From positions 288,919 through 348,708 of the forward strand of contig BJOX01000294.1 of the NCBI GenBank assembly GCA_009731375.1: a DNA stretch of 59,790 bases, given 5' to 3'. Under the pieces are notes generated by a model. It was not told the origin of the DNA, ran no database searches, and saw only the letters and a program-made list of their open reading frames with translations. Below, piece after piece: positions 22,538-31,865 of this stretch (the first letter of the stretch is position 1; every line of letters starts with the position of its first letter). Origin of the DNA: Paulinella micropora. Taxonomy: Eukaryota > Cercozoa > Imbricatea > Euglyphida. Both the position numbers and the translations under genes were made by a program.

Positions 22538-23284
22538 TCAGTGAAGTAGCTTTATTCTACCCGGTTGATTGTGCGGCGGCGATGCTACCCTGGTGTTGGC
22601 CGTAGGAACACTACCGCTATCCTGTGTACTAGCACCAGCTAGCTCTGTACTACTCTTTGCACTGCTTATGGGGCGTTTAGCAGAGGCAGACTGATCTGTA
22701 CTACTGTTACTACTAGCTTGACTAGCCGCTAGAGGCCCTGTTGTGCTACTAGAGCTACTACTTGCCGCCTGTGCTGGGAGTAATGATGGCAATGCTTTAA
22801 CATCAAGGTAGGACCTATAGCTACTCTTTCCCCTACGTCTGATAACAGTTTCTCCCCCGCTGTCATCTGAATCTACCCTATCTTTACTACCTGGGGTATC
22901 TGGGGTTTCTGTAGCTATTCTTCTTTCGTATCCTATCTCCTTGAGTTCCGATTTAGTGAAATAATTTGAAGGGGACATACACTTATTCGGGAAATACTGA
23001 CTGCTGTCTGGGTTTGTCCAATCTCCCGGAGTATGTTGAAAGGATTCCTCTTCTTCATCTTCTCTTTCTGATCGGTCAGTTCTTGCTGTCTCATTTACTC
23101 CTTCGTTTACGCTCTCACTCTGACTAGCTTCTGTTGGTGCTGGGCTAACTGGCTGAGCACTATCCATCCTGACTACATGAGGTGATCTAGGCCTATCACT
23201 ATTCACGCATAAGGCCATAGTTCCTATCTTTAGTTCATCTGGTGGAATATTGCTAGAGATCGTTGCTAGGTGTGTTGGGGGCAA
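22538..23284 (-). CDS. Ser/Thr-rich copia linker frame
   Basis: This open frame of 248 codons starts MPPTHLATISSNIPPDELK and is very rich in Ser, Thr, Glu and Pro (for example AASSSSSSTTGPLAASQASS). It lies between gag and protease, is in the element's sense direction, and is probably a disordered Gag-Pol spacer. No family recognised. Confidence 0.5.
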   Translation of the reverse strand: MPPTHLATISSNIPPDELKIGTMALCVNSDRPRSPHVVRMDSAQPVSPAPTEASQSESVNEGVNETARTDRSEREDEEEESFQHTPGDWTNPDSSQYFPNKCMSPSNYFTKSELKEIGYERRIATETPDTPGSKDRVDSDDSGGETVIRRRGKSSYRSYLDVKALPSLLPAQAASSSSSSTTGPLAASQASSNSSTDQSASAKRPISSAKSSTELAGASTQDSGSVPTANTRVASPPHNQPGRIKLLH

Positions 23285-23390
23285 AGGACATCCATCCTAT
23301 CTCTTGGTATCCCTTTGTAAACACGATAGTATAGAACGGGGTCTCTAATCTCTGCTAGAGCGGCTATCGTGAGAGCTTTCGCTTCTTCTG

Positions 23391-23921
23391 TCATTTCAGG
23401 GCTTTTGTCCGAGTCTGGTCTGAGTTTCGCTTGTGAAACACACAGTTTTTGTACCTAATCAGCCTCCAGGCTGCGCTTGCTCCCGGTCCTCCTTTCCTAC
23501 AAAGGCCTAAGGTCCACTTACATCGCTTGCCTGTCTCTCTGACTATGCCCTCGCATCTCTTGTTATCGGGGATCAAAAACTCCTTTGGTGTCTCAATCTT
23601 TCTTAATCTCCAAACCTTAGCATAATTAAGATTAATTGGTTCTAAGGGGATAGTGTCAATGGGGACAACACCAAAAAGCTCTGTCAAAACTAACGAGAGA
23701 TCGCGCCCTAAATGTCTACTCTGTGCTTCTAGTAATGCGTATTTCAGCAAAAAGTCGCTAGTGAAGTATGGGACGTGAAAGATGCTGGGGTCAATCCCTC
23801 TAAACTCCTGTGGGGGTCTAGCTAGGGGTTTAACTTGCTGATGAGTACGTGGGATGGGAATGGGGATAGGGTTGGTCTGAGGCCTACTCTTACTCTCCCT
23901 CTTCTTCACTTCCACGTTCAT
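23391..23921 (-). CDS. Copia-internal Cys-rich domain (unknown)
   Basis: The 176-codon frame includes RCEGIVRETGKRCKWTLGLC and then KNCVFHK, giving C-x10-C-x5-C-x(about 20)-C-x2-H, a plausible small zinc site. It lies between the gag zinc knuckle and protease. Standard copia gag-pol has no such module that I know of, so it may be an element-specific addition or captured host sequence. Confidence 0.5.
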   Translation of the reverse strand: MNVEVKKRESKSRPQTNPIPIPIPRTHQQVKPLARPPQEFRGIDPSIFHVPYFTSDFLLKYALLEAQSRHLGRDLSLVLTELFGVVPIDTIPLEPINLNYAKVWRLRKIETPKEFLIPDNKRCEGIVRETGKRCKWTLGLCRKGGPGASAAWRLIRYKNCVFHKRNSDQTRTKALK

Positions 23922-24152
23922 GTGTATCCACTGTATGAGTTGTAGTGAGTCCTCAGTCTCGTCATTGTCGTCATCTTTCTGACTACCCTGATCTGACTGT
24001 TCTGATGACTCTACTTCTTCATCCTCTGGTGGAGCTACTGACCCTTTCTCGTCTTGTGATGATTCGTTCTCTTCCTCTTCCTGCTCCTCACCTACACAAA
24101 TGAACTATACCTTTCCTAGGTCCTTTTCTCTTGTTCATTGTGCTGCCTTTCC

Positions 24153-25197
24153 TTAGCTTGTGTTTAGAGTTAGGCTTGTCAGAAGAGCTATCCTTTTGAG
24201 TGGGTTTACGTGGTCTGTCAAATGCCTTAGGCTCAGTTGTCTTTCCCTGTCTTGCTGATATGCTTTAGTGAAAGAGCAATCACTACCTGTGTGTCTGACA
24301 CCTCGTTTTCCCTCTCTGCAATCTGTTCGTACACACCTCGACCTACATTCATAACGCATATGCCCAGCTTGCTTGCAGCAGTAGCATTTTAGTTCAGAAT
24401 CTTTCGTCGTCGACACTGTACTAAATACTACCTGCTTTCCTTTTTGCGGTGTTATTACTTCCCTGTACAGTTTTTCGTTGTTGTACTTTGTGTGACCTGC
24501 ACTATCTTTAGGGTTAGATGTTTCCAGTCCCATCTTTGATCCATGTGCTGCCATGCAGTGTAAAGGGTTGACATAGGGTCTAGGTGTTGTAGGAGTCTAA
24601 ATAGCTTCTTACTTTTCTTAGTCTGACTCTGCTCTTCCTTCATCTAACTCGACTTGTCTGACTAGTGTCTTGTACTTTGTAAGCCATGTTTCTACCTTAC
24701 TCATCGAACTAGGACCCTGCATAGCGTCTAGCTTGTCTAATCGACCTGCCTTAGCTATGTCGTCTAATCCTCTGTACTTGTCTACTATAGCTTTCCAGAA
24801 TTTTGCTGGTTCACCTTCTGCTTCAGGCGACAATGCCATAGCATCCGGATTCAGCTGACATGAGGAAATGAGGTAAGCGAGCAACTCATCTTTCAGCTCT
24901 CTTCTTCTCCTCGTGTGATCTTGCTTTTCTTCATCCTCTATCTCTCTCTGTGTGACTGACTGTGACGTTGGTCTGTCTGACGGTGATTTAGAGGAAGGTG
25001 TTAGCTGTGTAGGCTCACTCTTGACAGTGCTGGGAAAGACTATGACTCTTCCCTCTAAGCAAGGAATTAAACAATGGGTTAATTAATTTTAGAACAGCTA
25101 TCAAGGTAGTCTCATACGTCTTAAAGTCTTTTATATTCCTTGAGAGGGGAGGAATTTTTAGATCTAGTTTCACTTTCGGGAAGGTATGTGAGGCCAT
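24153..25197 (-). CDS. Copia gag with zinc knuckle (frameshifted)
   Basis: The N-terminal frame (25,015-25,197) starts MASHTFPKVKLDLKIPPLSR. The middle frame (24,618-24,884) carries FWKAIVDKYRGLDDIAKAGR and VETWLTKYKTLV, similar to copia-type gag. The last frame (24,153-24,554) has CYCCKQAGHMRYEC, a C-x2-C-x4-H-x4-C zinc knuckle that binds element RNA. At least two frame breaks separate these parts. Confidence 0.8.
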
Positions 25198-25816
25198 TTC
25201 TTACCTTAGTGCTTACCCAAGCTACTTGATCAGAGACTTGTTGAGCGTACGTCGGCAAAAGGAGAGCAAAGCCTCTTGTCCCAACGACTGGAACTGTTGG
25301 TTTTTGGGGCTTCTCGCCACAGCTGGGGGGTCCTTCAGACCAGCTCAGTGGGGAAAAAGTCCAACGTTGGCGGCTGACGCCAAACGAATGAATGAGCTCT
25401 TTGCTAGTGGGGCCGAACGTAAACGGGCCACTGCTAGAATGCTCACCCAACACCGGATCAAAGCCAGGACTGTTGTGCAGAAAAAGGTTGCCGGGAACCG
25501 TCGTTGCCGGCAGAACTGGGAGCTGGACGTCTGGCTTCCTTCGCCACTATCCACGGAACGTTCCTCGGGGAACTCTTGACGCCTTGGTGGGCTGGCTGGC
25601 TGAGCTCGAGCGGCCTCTACCACCACCCACTGCGCTGAGACTCAGCTCAACTCGCACAGGGCCACTCCAGTTACCTATCAACCACACACAGTAGACAGAA
25701 ATTAGTTCTGCTCTGACACCAAACACGAACAAGACAACGTCCCTCTGGGTGTAGGTGTCAGCTTTCTTCGGTTCTTGGAGACACTCTCCAAGGGGCCCAG
25801 CGCAACGGCGCTTCAA
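25198..25816 (-). other. Copia 5' leader between primer site and gag
   Basis: About 620 bp with GC-rich patches separate the primer-binding site from the gag start. Open frames exist on both strands but none resembles a known protein. It is presumably the RNA leader with packaging signals. Confidence 0.5.
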
Positions 25817-25830
25817 GGCTTCATAACCTA
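25817..25830 (-). other. Candidate copia primer-binding site (tRNA-iMet anticodon-half type)
   Basis: Next to the 5' LTR the minus strand reads GGTTATGAAGCC. Some copia elements prime with a fragment of initiator Met tRNA cut at its anticodon arm, whose complement starts GGTTATG. The match is short, so this is an inference. Confidence 0.5.
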
Positions 25831-25831
25831 T

Positions 25832-26067
25832 TGACTTACGATATACCGAAGAATGAATTTAATGATTATACTTTACCCAAAAGTAACGGATGACTAAAAC
25901 GATTGGTAGGTATTAATAACAGAACAATAATTGGACCCACTTAATGGGGGCAGATATACCCACTCGGTCCATTAAGGTGGATTGGCATTAGTTATTCTGA
26001 TAGGGGATCTAACCGTATAACCCGGTTAAATACATGATATATTAGTTACCAAATCTATAGTCTAACA
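25832..26067 (-). repeat. Copia 5' LTR
   Basis: This near-identical direct copy of 16,033-16,269 has TG...CA ends and is followed on the plus strand by (TTA)n. A TATA-like ATATATC lies about 25 bp inside the LTR on the minus strand. Confidence 0.92.
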
Positions 26068-26100
26068 TTATTATTATATTATTCTTATTATTATTCTTAA

Positions 26101-26173
<73 letters not shown>
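26068..26173. repeat. (TTA)n microsatellite
   Basis: A TTA/ATT run separates the copia LTR from a SINE fragment, the same context as the other SINE copies. Confidence 0.9.
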
Positions 26174-26174
<1 letters not shown>

Positions 26175-26286
26175 TGCCCTTGCGGGGGTGTCATTAGAGC
26201 TTATCGTCAATTCTTCGTACTCCCCTCACGGGTGAGACGATGGAGGCGCATGTGCAGAAATGCATCAGCCATTGACAGAGAAGCAC
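26174..26286 (+). mobile_element. tRNA-derived SINE, 5'-truncated
   Basis: The SINE 3' half (ctgcccttgcgggggtgtca to gacagagaagcact) lacks the tRNA-like head and is bounded by (TTA)n on both sides. Confidence 0.85.
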
Positions 26287-26684
26287 TATTATTATTATTA
26301 TTATTATTATTTATTATAATTATTATTTTCAAGTTGGAACTAATAATCTTAATGAATAGTTAAGGGCCGGTCATATCAGAGTAACGGTGTCGGTAGAGTC
26401 TTTACTTATGATCGAGTCCGGCCAGTCAAGTAGTACGTGGCGCGCTCTGTTGGCCGGCGCTTTTCTCATTAAAGCTTAAGTACTGCTGATAGACTCGCGG
26501 CCTACGGTGTTGTAGCTATAAATATCATAGATTATTATATTAGTAGTTGAATGATAGTAGTCTAACAGGTTATCAAGCCTTGATTAGCGAACTGTGCGTT
26601 AACAGCTTTAATCATCTTGAGAAGTTGAACAGTATTGAGGGTAGTAGAAGCCAGTTTAACGAGTCTCCCAGGCGTCCCCAGTAG

Positions 26685-26912
26685 ACTAACTAACCAGCTC
26701 CAAACGTCATTTCAAAGTTAATAAGTAATTCTTACACTACAGTGAGACAGAAGGCGCGGCCCCGTCGACAAACGAACGAAACAGTTCACACATGTCTCTA
26801 AGTCAGTCATAAAATAAAAGGTATCCACACACTGGTACACTGAATCATAGTATTGGCATTCAATAGTTAGTGCCACCAATGCCACCCACACCAGTAATGC
26901 AAATAGTGATCA
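26685..26912 (-). repeat. LTR-like repeat, partner of 15,735-15,965
   Basis: Read on the minus strand it carries gcattactggtgtgggtggc, gacgtttggagctgg and ggggacgcctgggagac in the order seen at 15,735-15,965. It lies downstream of the second copia fragment on that strand, so it may be that element's LTR. Confidence 0.5.
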
Positions 26913-27041
26913 CTTTTTCCATACTATGAACTAGTAATATTCACTTGAAGTAACTAACGTATTAATACTATCAACTTTTTGGAATACCTACTATGATTGT
27001 ATTAATTCATATGTAATTACATGTGTTCCATCCGCATCAAG

Positions 27042-27629
27042 CTAAGGCTTCATAAGCTCCCCCCAGTTGATGACATTCAACTTACTGTTAACATCAACCC
27101 ATAGACATACAAGTAACCCTTTATGCGCAGTTGAACGCCTACTCGAGTCACGGTGAACGGTTGCGCAATCCTTCCAGTCATCTTCGAGTACCGTTTGGTC
27201 CGGCCCGCTGCCGCTTAGTATTGGCATCGCCATAGTTGTCAGCGGAACCAATCTTCTCCAACAGTGCTTCAAGTTCCTGCCAGAATCATAGCGTTGACAT
27301 ATGCATAGCGTAGGTCGATGTGATCCAATTTCTGCCGCAACCGGCCCGTAGATGTTGGTCTTGGCCAGATCGATGGCCCCCTTGTTGTCTTTGTACACCA
27401 CCGGGGTGGTTTCCCCCACTCTTGCTTGGCCAAGTCCTTGGCCACTCTTTCTCCTGCGATCCCGTTGATAAAGTTCGCAATCTTTTCCTGGCCGTGCAGA
27501 CACGCATCCAGCGCGTAGATCTCTGCCTCGCAGGTCGATTCCTCCGGAGGCGCTTCCATCCGCCCGTGACCCTCCGGTATCATGCTTCTCCTCTGGCGGT
27601 GGCAATGTTCCCACAGCCTCCGCCGCCAC
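27042..27629 (-). pseudogene. Second copia element: RNase H end
   Basis: The frame contains TPVVYKDNKGAIDLAKTN (copia RNase H D-N-x-G-A motif) and ends INWGELMKP with a stop at 27,042. An overlapping frame gives KLDHIDLRYAYVN, matching the K-H-I-D-x-R-x-H pattern. A G-run typical of a polypurine tract lies at 27,059-27,066. Everything upstream of RNase H is missing because gypsy sequence begins at about 27,690 in the opposite direction. Confidence 0.75.
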
Positions 27630-27857
27630 GCCCGGCTGCTTGGCTGGCAGCTTCTCGCGCCGCTCCTTGTCGCGCGGCCCACTTGCAATGGCAGGGACGC
27701 GAGAAGGTCAAGGAGGATATCATTACGATGATGGATGAACATATCGAGGTCTTTGGGCCGTTGGAGGGAGGATCGGTCAAACACCATACGGCGGTGTGTC
27801 ATAGGGAGATGAGGCAGGAGGTGCCCGGAATAGGACGGCCTTCTCGGCTCAGCTACC

Positions 27858-28544
27858 ATGAAGATAGGATCGCCAAGAAATGACGGCGGAACTGTTGGAA
27901 AAGGGGTTGATAGAGGCCCGGTTATCGGAATACTCTTCGCCGGTACGGATGGCGCCGAAGCCGGATGGCACACTGCGGATGTGCATAAACTATTGGAAGA
28001 TCAACCAGATCATAAAGAAGATCGTAACGCCGGTTCCGGATGTATGGTGGGAGTGGAAGTGTTACGGAAGGCGAAGATATATTCCACTTTGGATCTGAAG
28101 AGTGATTTTTGGCAAATACCACTGGCGGAGGAACGCCGATATCTCACGGCGTTCATGGTGGGTATGACGACGTATGTATGGAAAGTTTTGCCGATGGGGC
28201 TCAAGGTGGCTCCGGGGATCTTTCAGAAGGCGATGACTGAGGTGTTGGGGGCCAAGTTTCGTGATGAGGAGTTTGCTTTTAAGCATGGCGATACGTCCAC
28301 ATACGCTTTCGCGTATCTGGATGATGTTATCATATACTTCAACTCGGTGGAAGAACACATGGAACACCTTAGGGATATCATGAGGCGGGTTAAGGCATTC
28401 GGGTTTCGACTCAACGCCAAGAAGTGCCATTTCATGCAAAAACGGAATCAATATTTGGGATATGATATTGAGAACGGCACATCGCATTGCACGATCGCGG
28501 CTAAGAAGAGGGAAGCATTGGAGGCAGCCGATGCCGAGGAGTAA
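27858..28544 (+). CDS. Gypsy reverse transcriptase (frameshifted)
   Basis: Frame 27,880-28,098 gives LLEKGLIEARLSEYSSPVRM and PKPDGTLRMCINYWKINQII. After a shift, frame 27,858-28,544 gives YSTLDLKSDFWQIPL, FQKAMTEVLG and YAFAYLDDVIIYF with the YLDD catalytic box, then LNAKKCHFM and YLGYDIENG. These are ordered gypsy reverse transcriptase motifs. Confidence 0.9.
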   Translation: MKIGSPRNDGGTVGKGVDRGPVIGILFAGTDGAEAGWHTADVHKLLEDQPDHKEDRNAGSGCMVGVEVLRKAKIYSTLDLKSDFWQIPLAEERRYLTAFMVGMTTYVWKVLPMGLKVAPGIFQKAMTEVLGAKFRDEEFAFKHGDTSTYAFAYLDDVIIYFNSVEEHMEHLRDIMRRVKAFGFRLNAKKCHFMQKRNQYLGYDIENGTSHCTIAAKKREALEAADAEE

Positions 28545-28791
28545 ATCGGATCTAGACTCGTTTGTATCCTTGGCGCAATATTATGGGGAGTTTATCCCGA
28601 ATTTTGCCAATCGAGCGGAGCCTATACGGAAGCACATGAAGAACTTCAAGGGGGACTGGGCAAATTCGGATGAGTGGGGGCAAGCGTCAGCAAGACGTCA
28701 AGGATGCCATAAAGGACTTGCGGGATACAATCCTGAAGGATCCGTTGGTGGAAGACGGAACGCTCCGGACTCCTGAGATTGCCAGACTTCA

Positions 28792-29283
28792 GTGCACCTT
28801 TCATTCTGGATACGGACGTGTTGGCGTACGCGATCGGGGGGTACTTCAACAATCTCGGATGATAAGGGACGTTTACGGCCGGTGATGTTCCTTAGCCGAC
28901 GAATGTCAAGCGCGGAAAGGCAATATTGCAAAAGACAACGGGAGGCATTGGCCATTGTCTGGGGGTTCAAACGATTGAGGGAATACTTGTGGGGGGCGAA
29001 GGAAACGAAGGTGAGGACAGATCATAACAATCTGCGATGGCTAATGTCGCAGGACCAAACGGGGCGTTTGGCGCGGTGGCAACAGGAGTTGTCCGAGTAC
29101 GACTTCCAAATAGAATACATAAAGGGGAAGGAGAATTTTCTGGCTGATCATCAGTCACGGTCAGGGGGAATGGCCGAGGACGGCGTTTCTCAAGAAAAGA
29201 GGAAAACGGACAGAAAAAGCACCAGGCACCGGGGGTGTTTACGATCAAACCGATCTGGGATGGAGAGAAGAAAAAGGGGATGA
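28792..29283 (+). CDS. Gypsy RNase H
   Basis: The frame contains FLSRRMSSAERQYCKRQREA, LAIVWGFKRLREYLWG, VRTDHNNLRWL and RLARWQQELSEYDFQIEYIK, the standard RNase H pattern of gypsy elements with the E and D residues of the active site. The first strand is encoded just upstream in another frame. Confidence 0.9.
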   Translation: MHLSFWIRTCWRTRSGGTSTISDDKGRLRPVMFLSRRMSSAERQYCKRQREALAIVWGFKRLREYLWGAKETKVRTDHNNLRWLMSQDQTGRLARWQQELSEYDFQIEYIKGKENFLADHQSRSGGMAEDGVSQEKRKTDRKSTRHRGCLRSNRSGMERRKRG

Positions 29284-29559
29284 ACCTGACACGATTCGGG
29301 TTCACCACTGCGGCGGCAGTCTTGACAGTTTGGGGCCACATAGATTTGGAAAAGATAGAGAGAAAGAGCAGGATTTCGACGATAAGAAGCCGATAAATGG
29401 CATGATCTATGCGGCGGAGGTGTCCGCGGGATATAAGTTTCGCACAACTGGGGCGGGGATAAACAGGAGTACGAGAGGGACCTTCGGCTTTACGAAGCGG
29501 CTAGCAACAAACCGCGGGAGAGTTGCAAGGAACATGAGGATCGATGCGCGAGTGACAAC

Positions 29560-30234
29560 TTGGAGGAATACGAATGGAATGTGGCGTTGCATGTGGAAAG
29601 GAAACCGGAGGAATTGGGGGAGCCGTGTTTTCCATGGCGGCAGTTGCCGATGGTAGGCAACATAGTGGTCAGTGCCAAGAAGGATGAGGAACAACAGCTG
29701 CAGGAGCCGGAAGGCTTTAAGGTGTTGGAAAAGACGCACCCCAATCGGGTGGCTCTGGATTTGGAAACAGATACGCAAATTAAGTTTGCTTCGGTGGATA
29801 AATTTCGGAGCCTGACGAGTGAGGCGAAGGAATTCCAGGCACTGATCCAGCACGTGAAAAACCCAACACCGGAGACGCGTAGTGAAGCGGTGAAGAGACA
29901 GTTAAAGACACACACGTATTCAGATGGGTTAATCTGGTTTATGGGGACAGACGGCAGATACAAGGATGACCCGCAACGATGGACGGTATGGGTACCGCCG
30001 GCATTGCAGCATGCGATACTGATCGGAGCACACAATTGTCCCATGCATAGCCATCCGGGGCTGGAAAGGATGAAATGGTCTTTAGCAAGGAAGTTCTATT
30101 GGGGAAGGACGCGAGGGTATGGACATTATTTTCAGGATTGGACTTGGTTAAGTTGGCCTCGGAACTTTGGGCTACGTCCAGTAATAAAGATGCTAATTGT
30201 GTACTTTCATGTGCAGGTTATAAGCAGCACATGA
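29560..30234 (+). CDS. Gypsy integrase N-terminal part (truncated)
   Basis: The frame ends with GAHNCPMHSHPGLERMKWSL and KFYWG, the first half of the H-H-C-C zinc-binding motif. Similarity stops soon after and the second Cys pair and catalytic core are absent. The upstream 150 residues (VERKPEELGEP and on) are a poorly conserved linker. Confidence 0.8.
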   Translation: MEEYEWNVALHVERKPEELGEPCFPWRQLPMVGNIVVSAKKDEEQQLQEPEGFKVLEKTHPNRVALDLETDTQIKFASVDKFRSLTSEAKEFQALIQHVKNPTPETRSEAVKRQLKTHTYSDGLIWFMGTDGRYKDDPQRWTVWVPPALQHAILIGAHNCPMHSHPGLERMKWSLARKFYWGRTRGYGHYFQDWTWLSWPRNFGLRPVIKMLIVYFHVQVISST

Positions 30235-30239
30235 AAATA

Positions 30240-30667
30240 CACGACAGCTATCTCTACCTGTCGAAATTGTTTTCTTTTGGCCTACTTGACATGTCGCGCG
30301 GTGCGCGATGATATAATCGTATTCCGCGCAGGGCGTGACGACATGAGGATATACCACGCGATGCGCGACGATATAATTTCTTTTTCCTCGTAAGGACGCG
30401 ATGATATGCATTTATTCCGCGAAGGTCGCGATGTTTAATATATATTCCGCGCGGGGACGCGATGACAGGCTTACGAGCCTTGATGGACAATATAATAACC
30501 CGCCTTGATGGCGCGAGGTCATCAACGTAGCAGGATTGATCACCCTCACGTTCAATTTTATATTCACCCTCAGCCTGCGGTGTCACAATGAGGGTAAGCG
30601 TACGGGGTACGAATATGACAATGGTCGGCATGAGAGAATGAGAGATGAGAAGAAAGATGAAGAATGA
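30240..30667. repeat. Degenerate short repeats (cgcgatgatat-type)
   Basis: Between about 30,290 and 30,500 variants of ttccgcgcrgggacgcgatga and gcgacgatataat recur roughly every 40-50 bp, too diverged to give an exact unit. No gene is seen in the rest. Confidence 0.5.
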
Positions 30668-30943
30668 TTAAGAAAGGAGAAAGGGAGGGGGTAATACAAA
30701 TATACCCACAGGTACCGCGGAGGGCAACGGGCCCAAACGGCAATCACAGCCACGGTACTTTTGGAATATATAACTCACGGAATTTAATTTTATTTTGCCG
30801 CGCAGGGACAGGGCAGCCAGCAGCATGAGGGACGCCAGTAGCACCGTGGCATAAACTACAAAGGAGCTCAGCCGAAGATTGTCGCGGGGCGGGCGGGCGT
30901 TGGCCAGCAAGCACTTTTTTTCCGCCTGTTTGGTGCTGGCCAT
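30668..30943 (-). CDS. Small predicted single-pass membrane protein
   Basis: The minus-strand ORF of 91 codons starts MASTKQAEKKCLLANARPPR and has one strong hydrophobic helix (FVVYATVLLASLMLLAALSL) followed by basic residues. A perfect donor-like GTGAGT sits after KIKLNS, so only the first 50 residues may be coding and a second exon may exist. A T-rich and GAC-rich stretch precedes the ATG. No family recognised. It may be host or belong to the island to its right. Confidence 0.45.
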   Translation of the reverse strand: MASTKQAEKKCLLANARPPRDNLRLSSFVVYATVLLASLMLLAALSLRGKIKLNSVSYIFQKYRGCDCRLGPLPSAVPVGIFVLPPPFLLS

Positions 30944-31269
30944 CTAAAAACGCGGCTTCCGTTGGACAACAACAACACAAAGAAAATCGAGCAAAGACCT
31001 CGTCGTCGTCGTCGTCGTCATCCGCGATTGTCGTCTGCGGAGGGTGCTGCATTTTTGTTGCTAAGAAAAAAAAGGGAATTACAAAAAAAAACAAGGGAAG
31101 CATGTGTGTGGGGAAGAGGAGCAGGACAACAAAAGGAACCAAGAGGATGGGAAACGGGAAGAGGGGGGGGGGGGNNNNNNNNNNAACCCCACCCCGCCCG
31201 CCGGCACTCGCTCACAAAAATAAATAGCTGCCTGCGCCATTGGTAGCGAAATTTTTTTTTTTAGTTGTG

Positions 31270-31865
31270 TTTCGGTTTCCCGGTGAACTTCGCGCCAAAT
31301 GTGCAAAATTCCGCAATCTGTGGACATTTCGCCCTTTTTCCCGCTAATTGCGGCACACAAAGAATTTTTTTTGGGGGCGAACGGCAATTGGAAATTAGCC
31401 AAAGAAAATTTTTTAGGGAACGGGGGCGGGCGGGGAAAAAGAGTAAATAAAAAAAAAATCCCCGCCCTCTCTCGTTTCCCGAAAATTTTTCTGTGGCTAC
31501 CTGCCAATTGCCGAAATGTCCTTCGCTCAAAAATTTTTTTCACAAGTTCCGGTTTTGCGGTGAATTTCGCGCCAAACGTCGAAAAAGCCTCAACTTGTGG
31601 ACACTTCAGATCGACCGCAAATTGCGGCACGCAAAGAAATTTTTTTTGGGGCGAAGGACATTTCGGCAACGACTAAATGTCCTACAAAAACTTTTGGGGA
31701 AACGGGGGCGGGCGGGGGAAAAAAATCAGACAAAAAAAGAAATTCCCCGCCCGCCCTCCTTTCCCCAAAAATTTTGCTTTGGCTAATTTTCAATTGCCGA
31801 AGTGTCCTTCGCCCGAAAAAAGATTCAGTTTGCGGTGAATTTCGCAACAAGTGCCAAAAATGCCG
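31270..31865. repeat. Chain of two large fold-back palindromes upstream of the cyclin-fusion genes
   Basis: Two imperfect hairpins lie in tandem (about 31,375-31,525 and 31,648-31,815). Each has an arm with acgggggcgggcgggg, an A-rich loop of 15-30 bp and the complementary arm (ccccgcccgccct), flanked by extended complementary sequence (caattg, ttagccaaag, gcgaaggaca). Each unit is preceded by ggtgaattcgcgccaaa-like sequence. Arms look about 80 percent matched by eye. The G-rich arms could also fold into quadruplexes. Confidence 0.75.

Larger units (their letters stand above)
16033..26067 (-). mobile_element. Ty1/copia LTR retrotransposon (about 10 kb, decayed)
   Basis: Two direct LTRs (16,033-16,269 and 25,832-26,067) bound a minus-strand element. 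Order on that strand: 5' LTR, candidate primer-binding site, gag with zinc knuckle, Cys-rich and Ser-rich segments, protease, integrase, reverse transcriptase, RNase H, a 1.5-kb non-coding stretch, polypurine tract and 3' LTR. Integrase lying before reverse transcriptase defines the copia order. Frames are broken at several points and no single pol ORF remains. It is longer than the usual 5-6 kb of copia elements. The five bases flanking each side (aatat and ttatt) do not match, so no target-site duplication is evident. Confidence 0.9.
27690..30234 (+). mobile_element. Truncated Ty3/gypsy element (reverse transcriptase to integrase)
   Basis: A plus-strand pol region in the order reverse transcriptase, RNase H, integrase N-part is characteristic of gypsy. 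It starts inside the region before reverse transcriptase and stops just after the integrase zinc-binding domain. No LTR, gag or catalytic integrase core is visible, and frames are broken at least three times. It lies head to head with the second copia fragment. Confidence 0.88.

Noticed and set aside
27320-27883. Plus-strand frame of 187 codons as one gypsy protein
   Set aside because: Its first half is antisense to the copia RNase H fragment; only the end from about 27,700 is gypsy.
30744-31142. Overlapping minus-strand frame of 132 codons with an Asp-run
   Set aside because: It overlaps the small membrane-protein frame out of register, crosses a GAC triplet run and lacks any other support.
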